The notes under the pieces are model-generated. The model had not been told where the DNA came from. It ran no database searches and was given only the letters and a program-made list of their open reading frames with translations. Positions 58,483-64,000 of a stretch of 64,000 nt of DNA are shown piece after piece (position 1 is the stretch's first letter; each line of letters starts with the position of its first letter). The stretch covers positions 86,373,324-86,437,323 of the forward strand of contig JBCNJP010000023.1 in assembly GCA_039602395.1 (NCBI GenBank), read 5' to 3'. Source of the DNA: Deinandra increscens subsp. villosa. Lineage: Eukaryota > Streptophyta > Magnoliopsida > Asterales > Asteraceae. The position numbers were made by a program, and so were the translations under genes.

Positions 58483-60327
58483 CTGTGAAGTAAATGAATA
58501 GTCAGAGTCAACCCTAAGAGCCAGCATAACAAAACAAATTGCTTATTTTTAGAAACTTAGCTACATGTTTGACTATTAATCAATATATAATTGATAAAGT
58601 TCATAAAGAGAATAAATATGTCATAAGAGCATATGCACAGCAAAATATATATTTGGAGAGCTAACAGGTATTTCCTCAGTCCCATAAAAATTGCAACAAT
58701 TCATTTTTTTAAAGGTCCAACAATTCCTTTTCTCATCTAAATACTTATTTGAGTATTTGACCATTGTCATCATCATACAACATTGTTGATATTAGCTTAG
58801 ATCCAAATGCCTGCCTTAATTTGTCATTATTAAAAAGTATGTAAAAGAATTAGTCAACAATCAAACATTTATCTTCAATTATGTCCTTACAATTTTCATC
58901 GGATGGAGCAAGTACCAGAGACTAGGGACTTAAAATTCACACCTACAGAGCATTAATCTTATGTGTATTGTGCAAATTGACCTAAGGTACCCTCATCTAA
59001 AGTTGATTGTTCCACAAAAATCAAATGGGAATTATTCACACAATGACTCAAACCTGGAATCCTGAATATTTCATCTCTTTGTAAAAGACAACTACTTACA
59101 CACATTGAACATAACATGGACAGAAACTAATGTACCTTTAACAAATATTTATATTTAAATTAACTAAACGATCCTGAGTGCTAAATCCCTCCGTATTTAA
59201 TAATAAGGCCCAAAATTGAACTACCCAGTTAAAGATGAGATAAAACTATTATAACAGACCAACATATCTTGTTTGGCCTTAATCTTATAACCCTCACCAA
59301 AAGTCATGTCATATATGCCTCAACAAATGGAGTTAAAGCTATCTGACATCATCCTTATCAACCATCTGACCCATGTTGAAATTTAAAAGAAAGTATTGTA
59401 TAACTCACTTGTTTGTTTAATTTTCATTATCTTATTAACTATTAAGCATTCTGAAATAGAAAAGGTTATTATATTCACCTTTGTTGGCCAATGAATGTGA
59501 TGAAAAGGCCGGCAACTGACAAAAAGCAAACTAGAGGATAAACCACTTAACCACATAAACAAAGTTTCCAAGATGCACTTGTGTCCGTAATCTCCAAAAG
59601 ATTCAAATATTTTGTTTTTACACGAAAAACATGCCCTCAGTCCTCTATATGATCATATAGTCATATACCCAGATATATGAATAAATTCCATGGAAAAAAT
59701 CAAATACCTAATTCTTACTTTTTCCTCTAATTACATGGTCCCTCTCACAGTCTTATATGTTAAAGAAACTAGCAAGGGCAGAGGGTAAAATCAACTGCCT
59801 AATAACTACTTATAAAGTCACTTGCTAATAGTTACAACCTAATGCTCTCTCTATACATGGATGTTAAAGGAACTGCCTAGTAATCACTTACAATAATATC
59901 AATTGCTAATTGTAGACTAGTGATGACAAATCATACCCTAATGAACTAACTATCTAATGAAGAACATTCAAATCAAAGGGTTTCTGGCAACCAGGAAACG
60001 GTAAAACCTTCTGCAATTCCATTACGGCTAAAACAAGCGTCAACAAGTGATGCAACATCAAATAACAATGGCCAAACGGAAAGGAATTCAAAACCATAAC
60101 GTACAAAACAAGTTACCAGCGAGTATATACAAGGCAGCTATAAGAAACGGTCCAATAGATTAACAGATTGAACATGAACATCCAGATTCGTAATTTCAAA
60201 ACGATTAGAAACAACAATAATTTGACGGAAACGGCAATATGAACATAAATGATGATAAATCCCGAGGGAGGGAAGCAGATCAAGTACAGAAAAGCATGGT
60301 AAGGAGAGAGAAAATGCGAGGAAGTAC

Positions 60328-60640
60328 CAAATGATGATGCGATCGCCAGTTAATGATGCGGAGAGAGGGTTAAAGTGATTGGCGGCCAATCGAAGCAGAT
60401 GATTTGATGAAATATTGAGAAAAGGTGAAGAGAAATCAGATAGTAGGGTTTGAGATTGTGGTTGGGGGCGGCGATTGTCAACGGAGAGGGCGGCGGTAGG
60501 TGGAGGGCGGTGGAGGGCGGCGGAGGCGGAGAAAAGGAGCGGGCGGGGAGATGATGATGATGATGGATTTTGATTGTTTTGGAGAAGAAAAGGATTGAGT
60601 GTATGTATTGTATGTATGATGATGATCCAGAAACAATTCC
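60328..60640 (-). other. LCBK1: Probable 5' UTR exon of LCBK1
   Basis: GC- and CT-rich sequence on the minus strand with a donor TTTG|GTACTT at 60328/60327. It is positioned to splice to 58482. An open 98-codon frame runs across it, but its Pro/His-rich content resembles translated leader rather than protein. The transcription start is not identified. Confidence 0.5.
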
Positions 60641-60649
60641 ACCCAAAAT

Positions 60650-63600
60650 TATCTTTTATTTCCGTTATGTCTTTTTGTTATCGCTGTCGTAACTAAACCA
60701 TTTCTTAATTCCTTTCTTTTGAAAATAAGTTTTTATCAACTCTTAACTTATTAGAATCTTCTTTTAAAAAAGTTAACTTATCAGGCTCTCTTTTAAAAAA
60801 GTGTGTACCACTTTATATGAAAGTGAGAATTTATTTATAAAATATAATGTGTAACTATTTGAGTGGAAAATAAAAATTGAAAACGGTATTTGATCGATGG
60901 TAAGAAGATGAAGGTTAGAGCTTGTGGACCTCAAGGTCTCAACTTTAAATCTGGTCAAAGGGCATTTGGCTCAATAGTATAGGATGATGGTTAGAGCTTG
61001 TGGACATTGAGGTCTCAAGTTCAAACCTGACTCAAAGCGGTTTTTCTCAAGTGATGGGTTTCATCCTTGATGGTGTACATGGGTAAGTCAAGCCTGGAGA
61101 TGCAATCTCGTCTTAGAAAAACTCACTCGCATATTAAAGATTTGGGGTAGTTCAAAATATCGTTCAAAAAAATATTTAGTAAAAAATTAATAATAATAGT
61201 ATTATTGTTATTGTTAGAGTCACGAAAGGTGGTCATAACACCCCCCCCCCCCTCCGGGGGGAGTGTTTCACAAACATTTTCACTTGTCACGGAGCTATAA
61301 CAATGCCTCTATTGATAGCCATAAGCAGAGGCGGAACTAGAAAACTTTTTGAGGGGGTTAGGGAGTCACTATTCATAGAAACACACATAAAAAATTTAGT
61401 CCGGATCGGGTTGGTCACATAAGACAAATACGGAACAATATCGTTATGATAATTTAAATAAGAAAAAATAGGATAATACAAAATTTCATCAAAAAATAGA
61501 ATAGAATAAATGAGGATGATTAATATTTTTTTTGGAATGTAGCATCAATGTTAATGTATTGATAACTAGATGTTTAGGTTAATGTTACTACTTATAATGT
61601 TTTAGTTTATTGGGTTTGAGTCAGTCAAGAGAAACCATTAAAACAAGATTGTTAATTGGTTATATTTTACACATAACTTATTTAATTACTTCCCGTCACA
61701 TAAAAAATTACTTGAAAAATCGTACACGTAATTACACTTCGCGTACGAGGTTGACGGGGTACACAGGGACCTCGTGGGCCTAGTAGAATTCCAACCCTCG
61801 CCATAAGTGTATATTTATTTAAACATAACAAAAAACAATAGCATTATTGAGGACTAAAAACACTAAAAGAAGTGCTTACTTAACTATCACAACATAAAAA
61901 CATTCGTTCTTTAAAAACACTAAAAACCACCGATTATGATACCCAAAACCTCAAAAAAAAATATTAACATATTATCGCCATTTTCTATTTAAATATAATA
62001 AAAAATAGCATTATTAAGGAGGACTGAAAACACTAAAAACATGCTTACTTAACTATCACATCATAAAAACATTCGTTCTTTAAAAACACTAAAAACCTTA
62101 CATCATAAAAACATAAAAACATTCGTTATTTAAAAACACGAAAAACCACCTAATTATGATACCTAAAACCTCAAAAAATAATATAATTAAAAGTTCAGGG
62201 GCTGCCTTCTATTCCTTTTTTACGTTCATGCCTATGAACAAAGCATGTTTTCAAGAGCACCACATGGTGATGAATTCTGAAAAAAAGAAACAACCACAGT
62301 GGCCTAAAAACGGATGAAAAACACATTATTATATATGCTATGAGGTATAACGATACGAGTTCTGTATATTGTTTATTTAGAGAATTAGTTACATGGTTAT
62401 CTACACAGTATAGTCATATTAAATTTTTGGTCTATATAGACATTAACCTAACCAACCCATAACTTCACTCGTCAAATCACTCCTCTTTCGACGACCTTGT
62501 TTTATATGTTTTGTCTCTCTCAGTCACCATTAACAATTATGTATATTTTATTTGTGAGAAACCATCAAAAGCTACAAGAATAGAATAGAAGTCATATGGT
62601 CAATGTTCGGAATAATCAATCAAGCTAAGAGCTAAATAAGTTTTAAAGAATCAGACAACTGAAGAATCATATGACCGATAGTAGGATTAGTGATATGTCT
62701 ATCTAAATCAACCAAAGGTCTTGTCAAAACCAACTTCTAACAAGCAAGTGGGCATTCCATGTTGGGATCAAATGTTTATTTATTTCCCTTTGAGCCTATG
62801 TAAAGTCAAATTTAAGCGGTGATATTGATGATGAGCAACAATGCACGAGAACACACATGTATTGGTGATGAGATAATGTGGCATGCCAAATGGTTGGAAG
62901 TCGTATCTACCCAAAAATGCGCTCAAGCGTATGGGTTCGTGGTCACCACTAGTTCGTTACATATCCTTAATGAGTGCCTCAACGTTTTATTAAATGTGTC
63001 ACAGAGGAGTGTTAGCGTTGCACCACTTCTCGTATTTCATCGGTGAGGAGTTGGGCACTCTATAGGACAAAACCAATTATCCATGATCATAATGAAATGG
63101 TTAGTCGTTATGGATCTGATGACGTCGCATGATGCTTGCAAGACGAGCCTGTTACATCAGAATCACTTAAGAATACATTTTATGGAACTCTTTATAAACA
63201 CATTTTTATATTCTAAATAGAAGTTTTAAAAAAACAACTGAAGGGCTATAAAGATTTGTTTGATGAAGAAATGACTTGTGACTATATAAAAAGTGTAAAC
63301 TTAGAAACAATCATTAAAACAAGTTTTACAAATTAGAATTATAATTTTTACAAAAATAGAATCTTATGAAACATGTATTTTTTTAAATCCAACAAGAATG
63401 AATTAAAAAACAATATGTTTTATTAAATGAAAGTATTTAAAAATTAATTTGTTGGGAGAATCTATATCTATACATTTTAATAAATGATTTCATTTCGAGT
63501 TGGACATGATCTCATCACAGGACGAAAAACGCTGTTAAAAAAATTTAAAATAAAAAAACTAGCTTGTTATAGTTGATCATAGGCTCATTTATCTAAACAT

Positions 63601-63752
63601 AACTAACAAGTGAAAATACATTAGTAACGAAATGCTTGCATTGTACAAATTATAAGGATTAAATAATAACACAAATCCAATAAATTCTAACCATCTACAT
63701 GAAAAGTAATTTAATCCAAAAAAAAAATCTAATAATATAGAGTCATCCAAAA
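60650..63752. other. Intergenic region between LCBK1 and the GTPase gene
   Basis: No gene supported. Contains a duplicated tRNA-like segment (60905-61060), C12 at 61241-61252, and partly repeated AAAACATTCGTTCTTTAAAA blocks at 61860-62180. The 75-codon frame at 62819-63046 matches nothing I recognise. Confidence 0.5.
60905..61060 (+). repeat. SINE-like duplicated tRNA-derived segment
   Basis: GGTTAGAGCTTGTGGAC occurs at about 60912 and 60989, each followed by a B-box-like AGGTCTCAA...TTxAAxxCTG. The second copy has TTGGCTCAATAGTATAGG (A-box-like) upstream and AAGTTCAAACCTG (B-box-like). It is a degenerate SINE head or tandem half-copies. Confidence 0.45.
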
Positions 63753-64000
63753 TTAAGATTTAAATGTCCTTGGTAGGCTATCCAAAGTATAATGGCCAAG
63801 TCTACCCGTACGATATAGATTAATAAGCTTGGCAGCAACAATGTTATTAGCAGCCTCAAATGAATCTGAAGTTACATTGAAAACCTTTTTAAGTGTTGTA
63901 AATTGTGCTTCAATCAGTTGTACCATATCCTTCTCATCTTCTAGGTTACCTTTGAAGGCTGAGATCTCCTCGAATAAAGCTCGACGAACAGCCTGAACGA
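63753..64000 (-). CDS. C-terminal exon of a YlqF/DAR-type (mitochondrial ribosome-associated) GTPase, partial
   Basis: The minus strand reads open from the window edge to TAA at 63755-63753, 82 codons after a split codon. The sequence RRALFEEISAFKGNLEDEKD, then LIEAQFTTLKKVFNV, AANNIVAAKLINLYRTGRLG and HYTLDSLP matches, from memory, the helical C-terminal tail of circularly permuted YlqF-like GTPases such as the mitochondrial DAR GTPase/SIN2 group. That tail ends in a FRTGRLGP-like motif. The GTP-binding part would lie beyond the window. There is no start codon here because it is an internal or last exon. Which subgroup it belongs to is uncertain. Confidence 0.55.
   Translation of the reverse strand, partial: VQAVRRALFEEISAFKGNLEDEKDMVQLIEAQFTTLKKVFNVTSDSFEAANNIVAAKLINLYRTGRLGHYTLDSLPRTFKS

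Noticed and set aside
60350..60646. 98-codon Pro/His-rich frame upstream of LCBK1
   Set aside because: It is better explained as a CT-rich 5' UTR exon with a donor at 60328; the kinase ATG is at 58420.
62819..63046. 75-codon plus-strand frame
   Set aside because: No recognisable motif, AT-rich context and no splice or promoter support.

Overview
This window looks like nuclear DNA of a flowering plant, probably a eudicot of the daisy family (Asteraceae). The two well-preserved genes have plant intron-exon structures and closely resemble Arabidopsis proteins. The repeats are plant types: Copia and Ty3/gypsy LTR elements, Mutator-like and PIF/Harbinger elements, a Helitron end and a CACTA end. 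The family assignment rests on the general look of the repeats and one gag protein, so it is an inference. A 500-base assembly gap lies at 1596-2095.

Three host genes are visible, all on the minus strand. A MAP kinase of the MPK6/SIPK type spans 32926-38067 (six coding exons, predicted 395 aa). A sphingoid long-chain-base kinase of the LCBK1 type spans 50331-58420 (nine coding exons, predicted 749 aa, with a likely 5' UTR exon near 60.3-60.6 kb). The C-terminal exon of a YlqF/DAR-type organellar GTPase runs off the right edge at 63753-64000. MPK6 and LCBK1 both belong to long-chain-base (sphingolipid) and defence signalling in Arabidopsis. They are adjacent here, separated only by about 12 kb of transposon-rich DNA.

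The left half is accessory DNA. Region 1-1474 is a GCCTAGGCG-rich repeat followed by a CACTA terminus. Region 2744-5682 is a 2.9 kb LTR of a minus-strand gypsy-type element. Region 5683-11200 holds remnants of transposon proteins: an OTU protease-like ORF with one stop, a proline-rich acidic ORF with one frameshift, an ATHILA ORF1-like ORF with one stop, and a PB1-like domain. A 13-bp palindrome, ATACGCWGCGTAT, recurs through the right part of this block. Region 11376-13303 holds a 102-bp-arm foldback and a Mutator-like element with a perfect 9-bp target duplication.

Region 14831-27882 is a nested retroelement. The outer one is a gag-only Copia-like element (LTRs 14831-15094 and 27648-27882, target duplication TTAAA). 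Inserted in its polypurine tract is a second, opposite-strand gag-only element (LTRs 17977-18404 and 27212-27639, target duplication AGGGG). The inside of the second element is a head-to-tail partial concatemer with a 6.12 kb period, containing further chimeric LTRs and seven copies of a 47-bp hairpin. This is the most unusual structure in the window.

The spacer between MPK6 and LCBK1 carries a 1.7 kb Helitron candidate, Harbinger MITEs, a 1.17 kb Mutator-like element nested in a Harbinger-like element, and a decayed MuDR transposase. Several decayed element genes are broken by stops that fit C-to-T change at Gln or Arg codons, as expected for methylated, silenced DNA.
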